Of a DNA stretch of 64,000 bases, positions 17,141 through 25,885 are shown piece by piece; within the stretch, counting starts at the first letter, position 1, and each line of letters begins with the position of its first letter. Source of the stretch: Texcoconibacillus texcoconensis (GTDB lineage Bacteria > Bacillota > Bacilli > Bacillales > Salisediminibacteriaceae). Location: NCBI RefSeq assembly GCF_014202575.1, contig NZ_JACHHB010000009.1:90394-154393 (forward strand), in the 5' to 3' direction. The position numbers and the translations under genes were made by a program. The notes under the pieces are model-generated. The model did no database searches and was not told the DNA's origin. It was given only the letters and a program-made list of their open reading frames with translations.

Positions 17141-17336
17141 GTTCTACCCTCCTCACAATGTTCTTATTAGTTCTATGTAAGTTAACCCCTACTACATGCG
17201 CAATACTAAAGAAATATTCAACGATCAACCTATCATTTTCACCACCTCTAATCAGATGAACATAAAATAGTCGACATTTCACTGTGGAAGATCTCCTGAT
17301 ATAATAAACGAGATGATAAGAAAGCGGTGAAGAATA

Positions 17337-17945
17337 ATGGAATACACAGGTGAGCGTATTATTCCGGAGAAAATGGATCCAATGAATGGAATGCTTTTAG
17401 AGCATATTGCACGCTATTATTTCGCAACCAATTATGCCCAAGGACGTGTCCTCGACATTGCTTGTGGTGCAGGATACGGAGCGAAAATGCTCGCGAAAAA
17501 GAATAAAAAAGTGATTGATGAAATCATTGCCGTTGATATCGATGAAGAAGCGATCGATTATGGTCAAGGACAATATTATCATCCACTTCTTAGCTTTCAA
17601 GTCGCTGACTTGACAGATGAACAATTGACTAACCAACTCGGCACATTCGATACGATCGTCAGCTTCGAAACGATCGAACACGTCCCTGATGACGAGTTTG
17701 CGATTCAACAATTTCATCGTCTATTAAAGCCTGGTGGAAAATTAATTGTCTCCACGCCCTTCGGTAAAGGAAGGGGAAAACCAACAAAGGAACCTTTCCA
17801 CTACCACCAGATTACTGTCTACGAGTTTTTCTCCCTTTTTAACAGCTTTTCTGATACTGAATTTTATTTTCAAAAAGGCGTCATGTTTGAACCACCGCGA
17901 AAAGGCCAGCGTTACCCAATTGGCCTCGCAGTTGCTACAAAATAA
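17337..17945 (+). CDS. class I SAM-dependent methyltransferase
   Basis: 202 residues. Motif I is RVLDIACGAGYGAKMLAKK (near residue 38), motif II EIIAVDIDEEAIDYG, motif post-II FDTIVSFETIEHVPDDEFAI, then HRLLKPGGKLIVSTPFG. This is a standard small-molecule or quinone-type methyltransferase fold, and the substrate cannot be told. The ATG at 17337 follows AAAGCGGTGAAGAATA. A tight terminator at 17951-17979 follows. Confidence 0.85.
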   Translation: MEYTGERIIPEKMDPMNGMLLEHIARYYFATNYAQGRVLDIACGAGYGAKMLAKKNKKVIDEIIAVDIDEEAIDYGQGQYYHPLLSFQVADLTDEQLTNQLGTFDTIVSFETIEHVPDDEFAIQQFHRLLKPGGKLIVSTPFGKGRGKPTKEPFHYHQITVYEFFSLFNSFSDTEFYFQKGVMFEPPRKGQRYPIGLAVATK

Positions 17946-17950
17946 AATTT

Positions 17951-17979
17951 AAAAGCTCAGCCACAGGCTGAGCATTTTT
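17951..17979 (+). terminator. terminator after the methyltransferase gene
   Basis: GCTCAGCC ACA GGCTGAGC followed by ATTTTTC. Confidence 0.85.
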
Positions 17980-18003
17980 CATTCAACCAAGAAGGTGACA
18001 AAA

Positions 18004-18945
18004 TTGTCGTTACTCGAAAAAACATATACACTACTTATTTTTTTATCAGTGATCATGGGCATCGCCTTTGGGCAGTTTGAACTTATCCAGGTGCATGCAG
18101 AGTCAATCATCCCACCATTACTTATCGCTATGTTATACGTGACATTTTTACAAATTCCGTTAAAAGATATTCAAAATGCTTTCAAAAACATTCGCTTCAC
18201 GCTCTCATCTATCATTATTAACTTTGTATGGGTACCATTACTAGCGTGGTTACTAGCGCTTTCCTTTTTAGGTGACAATTCAGCCCTTTACATCGGCTTT
18301 ATCATGTTAATGGTTACACCTTGTACAGATTGGTACTTAATTTTCACGAAAATTGCACGAGGTAACGTCGCTTTATCAACGGCCATTTTACCGTTAAACC
18401 TCATACTACAACTAATTTTAATGCCTGTTTACTTATTCGTTTTTGCCGGGACCCATGATATGATCGAGTTCTCTTTTTTACTTGAAAGTATCGTTCTCGT
18501 ATTATTGACACCGTTTATTTTATCTCTTATCAGCAAAGCTTTGCTCAAAGGCAAACCAATGTTACATGAAAATCTGTTATCCATGTCTGCAAACGTGCCA
18601 ATAGTATTTCTTTGTCTCGCCATTGCAGCAATGTTCGCCTCTCAAGGACAGGTATTAATCGCAAACGTTGAATTAATCGGCGATATCTTATTGCCAATTA
18701 TATTATTTTTTATCATTAACTTTATCATAAGTCAGATTATAGGACATCGAATGAAGTTCGCTTATGCAGAACGGACGAGTTTAAGTTTAACGACACTTGC
18801 TAGAAATTCACCGATCGCTTTAGCGATTGCACTGACAGCCTTTCCACATGAACCGCTCATCGCATTAACACTCGTTATAGGACCTTTACTTGAACTACCG
18901 ATATTAGCCATCACCTCGCAAGGCTTACTTTCTTTCAAAAAATGA
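18004..18945 (+). CDS. SBF/ACR3-superfamily transporter (arsenite-exporter-like)
   Basis: A 313-residue protein with about ten transmembrane helices in the bile acid-sodium symporter/ACR3 superfamily. [17 protein letters not shown] lies where ACR3 arsenite exporters carry their conserved Cys (APCT type), so annotation as an arsenic resistance protein is common. No ArsR, ArsC or arsenate-related gene is adjacent, so the substrate is open. The GTG at 17995 is part of the AAGGTGAC ribosome site, so TTG 18004 is preferred. Confidence 0.78.
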   Translation: MSLLEKTYTLLIFLSVIMGIAFGQFELIQVHAESIIPPLLIAMLYVTFLQIPLKDIQNAFKNIRFTLSSIIINFVWVPLLAWLLALSFLGDNSALYIGFIMLMVTPCTDWYLIFTKIARGNVALSTAILPLNLILQLILMPVYLFVFAGTHDMIEFSFLLESIVLVLLTPFILSLISKALLKGKPMLHENLLSMSANVPIVFLCLAIAAMFASQGQVLIANVELIGDILLPIILFFIINFIISQIIGHRMKFAYAERTSLSLTTLARNSPIALAIALTAFPHEPLIALTLVIGPLLELPILAITSQGLLSFKK

Positions 18946-18955
18946 ACGAAAAAAA

Positions 18956-18984
18956 GAACACCCCCATTTCGGGTGTTCTTTTTT
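18956..18984. terminator. bidirectional terminator between the SBF and uspA genes
   Basis: GAACACCC and GGGTGTTC form an 8-bp stem followed by TTTTTT. On the other strand an A-rich flank gives a T run as well. Confidence 0.85.
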
Positions 18985-18987
18985 CGT

Positions 18988-19407
18988 TTATTTTACGATC
19001 ATAACTGGTGCTTCCACTCTTTTAGCCACTTTATGACTTACGCTTCCAAGCACCATTTCTTGAAATCCGTTAAGACCACGGCTTCCAACGACAACGGCAT
19101 CAAATTCACTCTCGTTAGCGAACTGAACGATCGCCGGTCCTGGTTCGCCGTGACGCTCGACAATTTCATAGTTGACGTTTGCTTTTTGAAGCATTTCTTC
19201 AACACCAGCAAGACGTTTTTTTCGCTCTTCTTTCAACATATCACCATCATAATGATGCAACACATCTGTCTTTGCTGTTTGCGTATCTACGGCATAAAAC
19301 ACGGTCATAAATGAATCGTCCTGTGTAGAGATTAACCCAATTGCTTTTTCTGTCGCTCTCAAGGAATGGTCCGATCCATCAGCTGCTAATAATACATGCT
19401 TAAACAT
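18988..19407 (-). CDS. universal stress protein UspA family
   Basis: A 139-residue Usp domain: FKHVLLAADGSDHSLRATEKAI at the N-terminus and the ATP-binding G-2x-G-9x-G-S motif in VVGSRGLNGFQEMVLGSVSHKVAKR, so it is of the ATP-binding class. GGAAGGAGACGAAACA precedes the ATG at 19407. It follows the SulP transporter gene by 123 bases on the same strand. Usp proteins often partner with SulP or other anion transporters, which suggests a regulatory role in transport or stress. Confidence 0.92.
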   Translation of the reverse strand: MFKHVLLAADGSDHSLRATEKAIGLISTQDDSFMTVFYAVDTQTAKTDVLHHYDGDMLKEERKKRLAGVEEMLQKANVNYEIVERHGEPGPAIVQFANESEFDAVVVGSRGLNGFQEMVLGSVSHKVAKRVEAPVMIVK

Positions 19408-19530
19408 TGTTTCGTCTCCTTCCACCTTTCAACAAACTCTACTTTTATTTTAAATCGTACAAGGTGAAATGTGAAATGTTTTCTGTTTTAACTAATTCAC
19501 ACATGCATCTATTTTTCGAAGCAAAACGGC

Positions 19531-21000
19531 TTAATGCGCTGACATATTCGGATTGTCTCCTAGCTTCATTTGCTTCGCTAAGGATGAGCTATGTTCGTTT
19601 AAACCAGTCACCTCGACTTCAATATCTCGCTGCTTATATTTCATCATCACTTTTTCGATCGCAGCAACTGCCGAGTCATCCCACAATTGTGAAGCACTAA
19701 AGTCAATAATGACCTTCTCAACTTCATCTTCGACTAAACCAAAACTTTTTTGGAAAGATTCACATGCTGCGAAAAAGAGCGGACCTGATACACGGTAGCG
19801 TTTCGTCTTCCCATTGTCTTCAAGGGACGCTTTCACACGAACGTGAGAAATTTTTGCAACGAAGAAAATGGCACTTAAGACAACACCTGCTAACACACCG
19901 ATCGCTAAGTCATGCGTCACAACAACCGTACCAACGGTCACGAGCATCACGGTCGCATCTGTGCGTGGTACCTTGTGAATCGTTGCTAAAGAATGCCAGT
20001 CAAATGTACCAATCGAAACCATAATCATCACGCCAGCTAAAGCAGCAACTGGAATTTGTACAACAAGGTCACCTAATACAAGGATAAAGAACATCAGCAC
20101 AACCCCTGCAACAAGGGAAGATAAACGACCACGACCTCCACTTTTTACGTTAATCACTGATTGACCAATCATTGCACAACCTGCCATACCACCGAAACAA
20201 CCTGTCACCATGTTCGCGACACCTTGCCCCGTACTCTCGCGATTTTTATCACTATCCGTATCCGTCATGTCATCAACAATTGCAGCGGTTAGCAATGATT
20301 CAAGCAAACCGACCATCGTAAGAGTTAATGAGTAAGGCAAAATGATCATCAACGTCTCAAGTGTTAACGGAATATCTGGAAGCGCAAATACTGGTAGCGT
20401 ATTAGGGAGTGCCCCCATATCACCAACAGAGTATACCCCAGCATTTGTGATCAAAACGATTCCTGTAACAACAATAATCGCAACTAGGGTTGAAGGAACC
20501 GTCTTCGAGACTTTCGGAAAAAGGTAAATTATTGCGAGCGTCACGGCAACAAGTGCGTACATTGCCCAAGTTGCATTTTCAAAGTGATCAAGTTGACTCA
20601 TAAAGATCAAAATCGCCAGTGCATTGACAAACCCGACCATTACAGAACGTGGGACGAACTTCATAAAACGAGCAAGCTTTGTTACACCAGCTAGTACTTG
20701 CAATACACCTGTTAAAATCGTTGCCGCAAGTAAGTATTCAAGTCCATGTTCAGCAACAAGTGTGACCATTAAGAGTGCCATCGCCCCGGTCGAACCGGAA
20801 ATCATTCCCGGTCTTCCCCCAGCAATCGCGATAATGACAGAAATACAGAACGACGCATACAAACCAACCATCGGATCGACACCAGCGATGATTGAAAAGG
20901 CAATCGCTTCTGGAATCAACGCCAAAGCGACAACGATTCCTGCCATGACATCTCCTTTCACGTTTGATAACCAATGTTTCTTTAATAATGCTAAAATCAT
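19531..21000 (-). CDS. SulP-family anion transporter with STAS domain
   Basis: A 489-residue protein of the SLC26/SulP family with 10-14 transmembrane helices. The N-terminal [36 protein letters not shown] is the SulP signature region, [17 protein letters not shown] the central motif, and a C-terminal STAS domain (about 395-489, [21 protein letters not shown]) completes it. Relatives carry sulfate or bicarbonate; a bicarbonate role (BicA-like) is plausible in an alkaliphile but not proven. GAGGTAG precedes the ATG at 21000. It is probably co-transcribed with the downstream UspA gene. Confidence 0.9.
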   Translation of the reverse strand: MILALLKKHWLSNVKGDVMAGIVVALALIPEAIAFSIIAGVDPMVGLYASFCISVIIAIAGGRPGMISGSTGAMALLMVTLVAEHGLEYLLAATILTGVLQVLAGVTKLARFMKFVPRSVMVGFVNALAILIFMSQLDHFENATWAMYALVAVTLAIIYLFPKVSKTVPSTLVAIIVVTGIVLITNAGVYSVGDMGALPNTLPVFALPDIPLTLETLMIILPYSLTLTMVGLLESLLTAAIVDDMTDTDSDKNRESTGQGVANMVTGCFGGMAGCAMIGQSVINVKSGGRGRLSSLVAGVVLMFFILVLGDLVVQIPVAALAGVMIMVSIGTFDWHSLATIHKVPRTDATVMLVTVGTVVVTHDLAIGVLAGVVLSAIFFVAKISHVRVKASLEDNGKTKRYRVSGPLFFAACESFQKSFGLVEDEVEKVIIDFSASQLWDDSAVAAIEKVMMKYKQRDIEVEVTGLNEHSSSLAKQMKLGDNPNMSAH

Positions 21001-21212
21001 ACTACTACTACCTCTACTTTCTTTTTTAAATATCTATATAAATAATTAAATAGGTAAAAAGGCGTCAAGACTTTATTGATTTTAACACCTGTTTCCAAAA
21101 TGTTAAAACGGGATGTAAGCGTTTGTCATAAGGGGTATTCTCCCATTTTCTTTCAGATACACCGATTTACTACCTAACTTCATGAAATCACTACGGTGTT
21201 ACTTTTTTAATC

Positions 21213-21248
21213 AAAAAAACTGTGCTACAGAGGAAACCTGTAACACAG
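21213..21248 (-). terminator. terminator of the amidase gene
   Basis: On the minus strand CTGTGTTACAG and CTGTAGCACAG pair with one G-U, followed by TTTTTTTG. Confidence 0.85.
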
Positions 21249-21259
21249 ATCAACGCCAA

Positions 21260-21967
21260 CTATTCTACTTCATCTTGAAGTTGACGACTCATCGTAATAA
21301 AAGCAAGCCAACTAAGTTCCGAAACGGTCAAATCACGTTCACGAACGAGCGGACTCCATCGCCCTTCATCTAAATGACCTTCATCTTCTAGTGCTTCGAC
21401 ATGTTCTTCAAGCATATCCCATTGCCAATCACTCAATTCCAATGTATCATCATCCTCCTCATTTCCACCATTATCCTCAGCATTTTCGTCATCACTCTCA
21501 TCATTTTGGTCGTCCATATACGCTTCTAACTCCTCACGAACCGCATCCATATCTCTACCAGGGCACTCATTGCCTCTGTGACCTGAAAACTCCTGATGAC
21601 CACGAACATCATTAATCCCTAATCCTAAATGGTCAAGGTTGTATTGTGCTCGCTCACGCCAACTCTCTTCTTGTGCTTCGGTAAACGAACCAGCACCAAC
21701 CAAACTAATGTGATATGTTGATGTATTGTGGCCTCCGACGCCATTCGAAATGACTTCAGGGTCATACATCAATTGTATTGTTCCATCACGAAGAATGATT
21801 TCGTGATAACCAGCTGTACGCCATCCATTTACTTCAGTATGATGCCGTGCAACCGAATGTGCATCATCATTTTCACTAGCTGTGTGATGGCGAACGACAA
21901 ATTCGATCTGGTCTACACTTCTCTCGCTTTCTCCACCTGGCATTTCATCACGAACATCTTCCACCAA
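21260..21967 (-). CDS. N-acetylmuramoyl-L-alanine amidase (PGRP/amidase_2 type)
   Basis: A 235-residue protein that should cut the peptide from N-acetylmuramic acid. Zinc-site motifs VRHHTASEND (near residue 26), GYHEIIL and GHQEFSGHRGNECPGRD are visible in residues 20-150. A very acidic linker (DDQNDESDDENAEDNGGNEEDDD) leads to a C-terminal ~70-residue region ending VSELSWLAFITMSRQLQ. There is no signal peptide, so it may be released by lysis like a phage endolysin, or be a mother-cell sporulation enzyme. TTG start at 21967 (or GTG 21964) after GGGAGGGAAGG. Confidence 0.82.
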   Translation of the reverse strand: MVEDVRDEMPGGESERSVDQIEFVVRHHTASENDDAHSVARHHTEVNGWRTAGYHEIILRDGTIQLMYDPEVISNGVGGHNTSTYHISLVGAGSFTEAQEESWRERAQYNLDHLGLGINDVRGHQEFSGHRGNECPGRDMDAVREELEAYMDDQNDESDDENAEDNGGNEEDDDTLELSDWQWDMLEEHVEALEDEGHLDEGRWSPLVRERDLTVSELSWLAFITMSRQLQDEVE

Positions 21968-22160
21968 GCACCTTCCCTCCCTTTTTGAAACAACGATATA
22001 CGATCCTTTTTCTCCCCCTTTTTATAGCTACACTATTCATCATCAATTTGAAACGATACTGCAACTTACTCACTGTAAATATACAAAGCGTTCGATAAAT
22101 CGAGAGGGAAAATCCTAGTTTTTTTGTAAAAAATCCTAAAGGAAAACATTTCTTCTAGCG

Positions 22161-22192
22161 TAAAAAATCCCTCTAATCAATGATTAGAGGGA
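22161..22192 (-). terminator. terminator of the HesB-like gene
   Basis: On the minus strand TCCCTCTAATCA pairs with TGATTAGAGGGA, then TTTTTTACG. Confidence 0.85.
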
Positions 22193-22210
22193 CAAAACCT
22201 TAACTTTATC

Positions 22211-22495
22211 TTAGCAACAGTCACTACCTGAGCCTTGCATGACCAACCCTTTTCCTTGTGGGGTATCTTGCGCTTCAAGTGTTAAACCTTCTGTTTGTGA
22301 ATAAACGGCTTTTTCAAAAGCTACTTTAATACCATTGATTGTTTCAACGATATCTTCTTCTGCTGGCTCTTCCAGAGCCAAACCCATTTGGGGGCCACCT
22401 CAGCCCATACCAGAAAAAATGACTTTGATGTTTTCAGCTCCATTTTCCTGCATCACTTCTTGTAGGAAAGCTTTCGCTTGGTCTGTGATATTCAT
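22211..22495 (-). CDS. HesB/IscA-like protein, probable selenoprotein (in-frame UGA, Sec32)
   Basis: From ATG 22495 (GAGGTGAAAACGCAA upstream) the frame reads MNITDQAKAFLQEVMQENGA, then IKVIFSGMG, a TGA at 22402-22400, GGPQMGLALEEPAEEDIV and on to a TAA at 22211, 94 residues ending SGSDCC. The UGA falls in the GMG-x-GGP motif where HesB-like proteins have Cys and where known HesB-like selenoproteins have selenocysteine. A hairpin fitting the bacterial SECIS pattern lies 19 bases downstream. Codon use and similarity continue after the UGA, and the gene keeps its terminator. A nonsense-mutated pseudogene is the alternative; no sel genes lie in this window. Confidence 0.8.
22364..22380 (-). promoter_or_regulatory. 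SECIS-like hairpin
   Basis: Minus-strand TGGCTC TGGAA GAGCCA: six perfect pairs and a five-base loop with G in its second position, starting 19 nt after the UGA. Bacterial SECIS elements are described as a stem 16-37 nt after UGA with a G among the first two loop bases. Confidence 0.7.
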
Positions 22496-22561
22496 TTGCG
22501 TTTTCACCTCTTTTTTATCGTTGATATGATCATACCAACCTTGTCATATTTTCCGCAAATA

Positions 22562-23296
22562 TTATGCCCGATTGTCGAATTCATCTTTCATCATATCATT
22601 TAGAACATGATTGATCCCGATCGTCCGTTCAACATCTAAAACAAAAGCGACCCCTTCTCCTGGCTTATTCAACTCCGCATCAACCATAATTCGTTTCATC
22701 ACTCGATCCGTTTGCTTGCGATTAATTAATGTGAGAACAATATCCTTTTCTGGTTCAATCGGAATCGTGAAAAGTTTGGCGTTTTCATGGATGCCAGTTC
22801 CGCGACCATTGATAATTGTACCACCTTCTGCACCAGCTGCTGTCGATGCATCTACAACTTTATCTGCATCACCTTTATTGACAATTGTTACGATTAAGTC
22901 GTACTGAACTTCTTTATCAGTCATCGCGTTATCTTCTCCCTTCCGACTCACATGCTCCACTTTATCTCCAAAGCGATGGGCAACCCCGCCAATTTTCGAC
23001 ACATCGATGACAACCCCCATCCCTGTTTGGGGCTTATTTAATTGGGCCGCTCTTGTAATTTCATAAATGACTGTTTCAAGCAACGTTTCTTCGACAAGGG
23101 TAATGATCACTTCTTTTTCATGCTCAATTGGAATACCTAAGAATGATTTTTTTTCATGAATGCCAATCCCTTTCCCAAAGATGACCGTTCCACCTTCCGC
23201 ACCTACGGACTTCGTCGCCTGGATCACTTTTTTTGCGAGCGACTTTTTGACGATTGTAATGATACATTTATGATCTTCTTTCAACATCACGCTCAT
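22562..23296 (-). CDS. tandem PII-like signal protein
   Basis: About 244 residues with two PII-family repeats. Repeat 1 has KCIITIVKKSLAKKVIQATK and GAEGGTVIFGKGIGI, repeat 2 has DLIVTIVNKGDADKVVDAST and GAEGGTIINGRGTGI, each followed by a VVITLVE-type strand and LNKPGEG/LNKPQTG turn. PII proteins sense ATP/ADP and 2-oxoglutarate or other small molecules and bind partner proteins. AAAGGAG selects the ATG at 23296, which overlaps the end of the upstream DUF1538 gene by 29 bases, so the membrane proteins are its likely partners. Confidence 0.85.
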   Translation of the reverse strand: MSVMLKEDHKCIITIVKKSLAKKVIQATKSVGAEGGTVIFGKGIGIHEKKSFLGIPIEHEKEVIITLVEETLLETVIYEITRAAQLNKPQTGMGVVIDVSKIGGVAHRFGDKVEHVSRKGEDNAMTDKEVQYDLIVTIVNKGDADKVVDASTAAGAEGGTIINGRGTGIHENAKLFTIPIEPEKDIVLTLINRKQTDRVMKRIMVDAELNKPGEGVAFVLDVERTIGINHVLNDMMKDEFDNRA

Positions 23297-24017
23297 TGTC
23301 TTTCTCCTTTCGACGATAAAGTAGTCCAAGAACAAGAACTGTTAGGATCGGTGTCAGTGCCACCATTGCGATCATACCAAAACCATCCAATAAGGGATCG
23401 CGTCCTTCAATGACTGTTGCAACACCTACGCAAACTGCCATGACAAACGTGACAGTCATTGGTCCCGTTGCCACACCACCCGAATCAAAAGCAATCGCGA
23501 CGAATGTATTAGCTGAAAACCAAATAAGGATCACCGCTATTAAGTAACCAGGTATGATCAAATACCAAAGTGGAAAACCAACGAGAATCCTGACCATAGA
23601 TAAAGCGATTGAAATCGCCACTCCAATTGATAAGGTATAGAGCATAACACGCTCAGATATATAACCACCGGATACTTTTTCCACTTCATGGTTTAATATG
23701 CGTACAGCAGGTTCAGCAAATGTCGCCACAAACCCTAAAATAAAGCCAACCGGTATTGCGACCCATTGAAAAGATAAACCGCCAAGAATTTCTCCCATCG
23801 CCTCACCTGCTGGGAAAAAACCGACGTGAACACCTTGTAAGAATAAAGCCAAACCGATAAACGCTAACCCCATCCCTTTAAAAATATTGACTACTTTTTC
23901 TTTCGGTAGTTTTAAAAAAGCAAACTGAAAGATGATAAAAAACAATAAAAGCGGGATCAATGCAAATGTCACTTCAAGTAAAATGTCTGTAAACCCATGG
24001 AATACTTGGATGTTCAT
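23268..24017 (-). CDS. DUF1538 membrane protein (second of pair)
   Basis: A 249-residue protein with six to seven membrane helices. GLALFLQGVHVGFFPAGEAMGE and FVATFAEPAVRILNHEVEKVSGGYI, then AIAFDSGGVATGPMTVTFVMAV, are DUF1538 hallmarks repeated in the partner gene. The ATG at 24017 overlaps the stop of the upstream paralogue by four bases, and the 3' end overlaps the PII gene. DUF1538 function is not established; gene-pair architecture and a fused or adjacent PII suggest a regulated transporter. Confidence 0.85.
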   Translation of the reverse strand: MNIQVFHGFTDILLEVTFALIPLLLFFIIFQFAFLKLPKEKVVNIFKGMGLAFIGLALFLQGVHVGFFPAGEAMGEILGGLSFQWVAIPVGFILGFVATFAEPAVRILNHEVEKVSGGYISERVMLYTLSIGVAISIALSMVRILVGFPLWYLIIPGYLIAVILIWFSANTFVAIAFDSGGVATGPMTVTFVMAVCVGVATVIEGRDPLLDGFGMIAMVALTPILTVLVLGLLYRRKEKDNERDVERRS

Positions 24018-24706
24018 TGATAAATCACTCCAAGAACCATTACCGCTAATATCGGGCCTATAGATGCTAACGCGACGATCCCAAAGCCATCAGCAGATTG
24101 TTTACTCCCTTTAAGAACAGAAGCTAAACCAACCCCTAAAGCAAGAATAAACGGAACAGTAAGAGGCCCTGTTGTCACGCCACCTGCATCAAATGAAATC
24201 GGCACAAAATGTCGGGGGGTGAATGCAGCTAAGGTAAAAACGAGCATGTAACTTCCGACTAAGATCCACCTTAAAGAAAAATGAAAAATGGATCTTATCA
24301 TCGCAATTGCGACAAAGACAGCTACACCGAGCGCAACCGAAAGCACGAGTACTTGATTTGAAATAACACCTTGGGATACTTGGTCAACTTGTGATGACAG
24401 CACGCGAACATCCGGTTCCGCCACAGTGACGACAAATCCTAATAGGAAACCAACGAATATCACAACTGAAAATTTCGCCGACTTCGGCAAATTTGAACCA
24501 ATCATCTCACCAATTGGGAGCAAACCAATGTGAACACCGAGCAAAAACAAAATTAACCCTACACTCACCATGAACGCACCGATTAAAAACTGTACAAACA
24601 TCTCAAAGGGCATCCAAATGATCGTAAATTGTAATAACACGACAACCCCGACCATCGGTAATACGGCGACAATCACTTCTTTCACCATATCTTTCATTTC
24701 CTCCAA
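24014..24706 (-). CDS. DUF1538 membrane protein (first of pair)
   Basis: About 230 residues and a paralogue of the next gene: LFLLGVHIGLLPIGEMIG, FVVTVAEPDVRVLSSQVDQVSQGVI and PISFDAGGVTTGPLTVPFILAL match the same positions. Six to seven membrane helices. A TTG at 24706 lies eight bases after GAGGTG and is the preferred start; ATGs at 24697, 24688 and 24730 are also in frame. First gene of a three-gene overlapping operon with a second DUF1538 protein and a tandem PII protein. Confidence 0.82.
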   Translation of the reverse strand: MEEMKDMVKEVIVAVLPMVGVVVLLQFTIIWMPFEMFVQFLIGAFMVSVGLILFLLGVHIGLLPIGEMIGSNLPKSAKFSVVIFVGFLLGFVVTVAEPDVRVLSSQVDQVSQGVISNQVLVLSVALGVAVFVAIAMIRSIFHFSLRWILVGSYMLVFTLAAFTPRHFVPISFDAGGVTTGPLTVPFILALGVGLASVLKGSKQSADGFGIVALASIGPILAVMVLGVIYQ

Positions 24707-24768
24707 AGTAAAACCACCTCTTTGTTTCATGTGTCATGAATGCCTAAAATCAAAATGAACGTGACAAT

Positions 24769-24803
24769 AAAAAAAGTGAGAGAATCACATATGATTTTCT
24801 CAC
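24769..24803 (-). terminator. terminator of the decayed metal-binding-protein gene
   Basis: On the minus strand GTGAGAAAATCA and TGATTCTCTCAC pair, then TTTTTTTATTG. It follows the pseudogene stop at 24818. Confidence 0.8.
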
Positions 24804-24817
24804 CTTTACCCATTATT

Positions 24818-25005
24818 CTATTCTTTTAACCCTTCAGCAAATGCCTCAACGTTTTGTTCGATCATATCGATAAAGGATTCAGCGCCGGTACTGTCTTCAC
24901 CAACCCGTCAGTATATACTTCATTACCAATTGGTACACCAGTATTCTCCGAAACCATTTCCATATAACGTGGAAAAGTTAACGTATTTACTTCTGAGATG
25001 CAAAT
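24818..25005 (-). pseudogene. C-terminal remnant of a Zn/Mn ABC-transporter binding protein
   Basis: Minus-strand reading gives RYMEMVSENTGVPIGNEVYTDGLVK, then after a one-base frameshift STGAESFIDMIEQNVEAFAE ending GLKE. This is the C-terminus of a ZnuA/MntA-type metal-binding lipoprotein (pattern GVPIxGEVYSDxL...YxxMMxxNvxxivxGLK). The N-terminal three quarters, the signal peptide and any transporter genes are missing, so the gene is dead. The original terminator is still in place. Confidence 0.75.
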
Positions 25006-25080
25006 ACGTAAATCACAGGCCAAATTTCATTAGAAAACACATATCATCCGTTTCAACTTACTCGTTTTTTTTGGACAAGA

Positions 25081-25184
25081 ACGCTCACTTTCGGACAAGT
25101 TTACTTCTTTTTCTACTCAATCTGTCCGAACAACGCTCACTTTCGGACAGGTTTACTCCTTTTTCTACTCAATCTGTCCGAATA
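25081..25184. repeat. two tandem copies of a 52-bp repeat
   Basis: ACGCTCACTTTCGGACA... at 25081 recurs at 25133 with three or four changes. Each unit contains TCGGACA and the inverse TGTCCGA, so each can form a stem. A partial unit (GGACAAGA) precedes. It lies in the 400-base gene-free stretch between the pseudogene and the 25412 gene. Confidence 0.8.
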
Positions 25185-25251
25185 CTCCTTATACAGTCAA
25201 TGTCAAAAAGATTTCACGACTATTTCGTTAATAAAACGTTGATATAGCGAC

Positions 25252-25292
25252 AAAAAAACGCATGGGTTTCCAGTGTAAAATCCATGCGTTTT
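25252..25292 (-). terminator. hairpin with AACGCATGG stem
   Basis: AACGCATGG and CCATGCGTT pair, with seven A bases on the left giving a T run on the minus strand. Confidence 0.6.
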
Positions 25293-25336
25293 CCTTTATC
25301 ATCTGATTGTTTGCACCTCTCAAGTAAACCCATTAG

Positions 25337-25375
25337 AAAAAAGTTAGATCTTTTATGATCCGATTAAACTTTTTT
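25337..25375 (-). terminator. terminator of the 25412-25876 gene
   Basis: AAAAAAGTT and AACTTTTTT enclose an inner GATC/GATC pair, 36 bases after the stop codon on the minus strand. Confidence 0.6.
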
Positions 25376-25411
25376 GTACCCTTCTGTCTTCTATGTTATA
25401 TGTTTTGATTG

Positions 25412-25876
25412 TTATGGATATATGTTCAATAACCGGCGTTTAAAGAGCAAACCTGTGAAAAAACCAATGATGTGAAATATAATTGGTAACCATACCCCAC
25501 CAAAATAGTAACCATTTATGTTAAAAATCGGTGAGTAGACCACTCCCACAGTTCCTACAAAAGCTGATACAACAAACGGAAGGTATGCGAACGGTTCTGT
25601 TTTCCCACCTCCAGCATCTTTATATGCATCGTAAATTGAAAACATATAAAAACAAGGATAGAACATAAGCCAATGGTAATCCGCTCCAGCAATGGCTTTG
25701 TGTATATCGCCATGAAAACTCGGTAAGATCACTTCGTTTAAACGCGCTTGGACGTTAATCAAAAACTCCAAGAAAATAATCACAGCACCTTTGAAATATT
25801 TATTATTTAAAAACTGCCCCACCCCTGGAAGAGCAACACTCCATAGTACAACTTCTATTCTTTTGTCCTTTTTCAT
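25412..25876 (-). CDS. four-TM hypothetical membrane protein
   Basis: A 154-residue protein. It starts KRIEVVLWSVALPGVGQFLNN, similar to the TM2-type PGxGQ turn seen in small Bacillus membrane proteins, followed by about four hydrophobic helices and a conserved-looking FYMFSIYDAYKDAGGG segment. No catalytic motif is visible. It starts nine bases after the stop of the DUF3231 gene, so the two are probably co-translated; the ribosome site is weak (GTGTGATCG). Confidence 0.75.
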   Translation of the reverse strand: MKKDKRIEVVLWSVALPGVGQFLNNKYFKGAVIIFLEFLINVQARLNEVILPSFHGDIHKAIAGADYHWLMFYPCFYMFSIYDAYKDAGGGKTEPFAYLPFVVSAFVGTVGVVYSPIFNINGYYFGGVWLPIIFHIIGFFTGLLFKRRLLNIYP

Positions 25877-25885
25877 TCGATCACA

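Noticed and set aside
19407..19700. Plus-strand ORF across the uspA-sulP spacer
   Set aside because: Antisense to the sulP STAS domain with low-complexity composition; no translation signal.
21391..21615. Plus-strand His/Pro-rich ORF
   Set aside because: It is the complement of the acidic linker of the amidase gene; the His richness comes from Asp/Glu codons on the other strand.
22211..22495. Two separate small ORFs split by a stop
   Set aside because: The parts read as one HesB-like protein in a single frame, and the second half has no ribosome site.
24570..24758. Plus-strand ORF over the DUF1538 start region
   Set aside because: Antisense to a conserved gene, without ribosome site.
25081..25184. 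CRISPR array
   Set aside because: Only two units with period 52, no distinct spacers and no cas genes.
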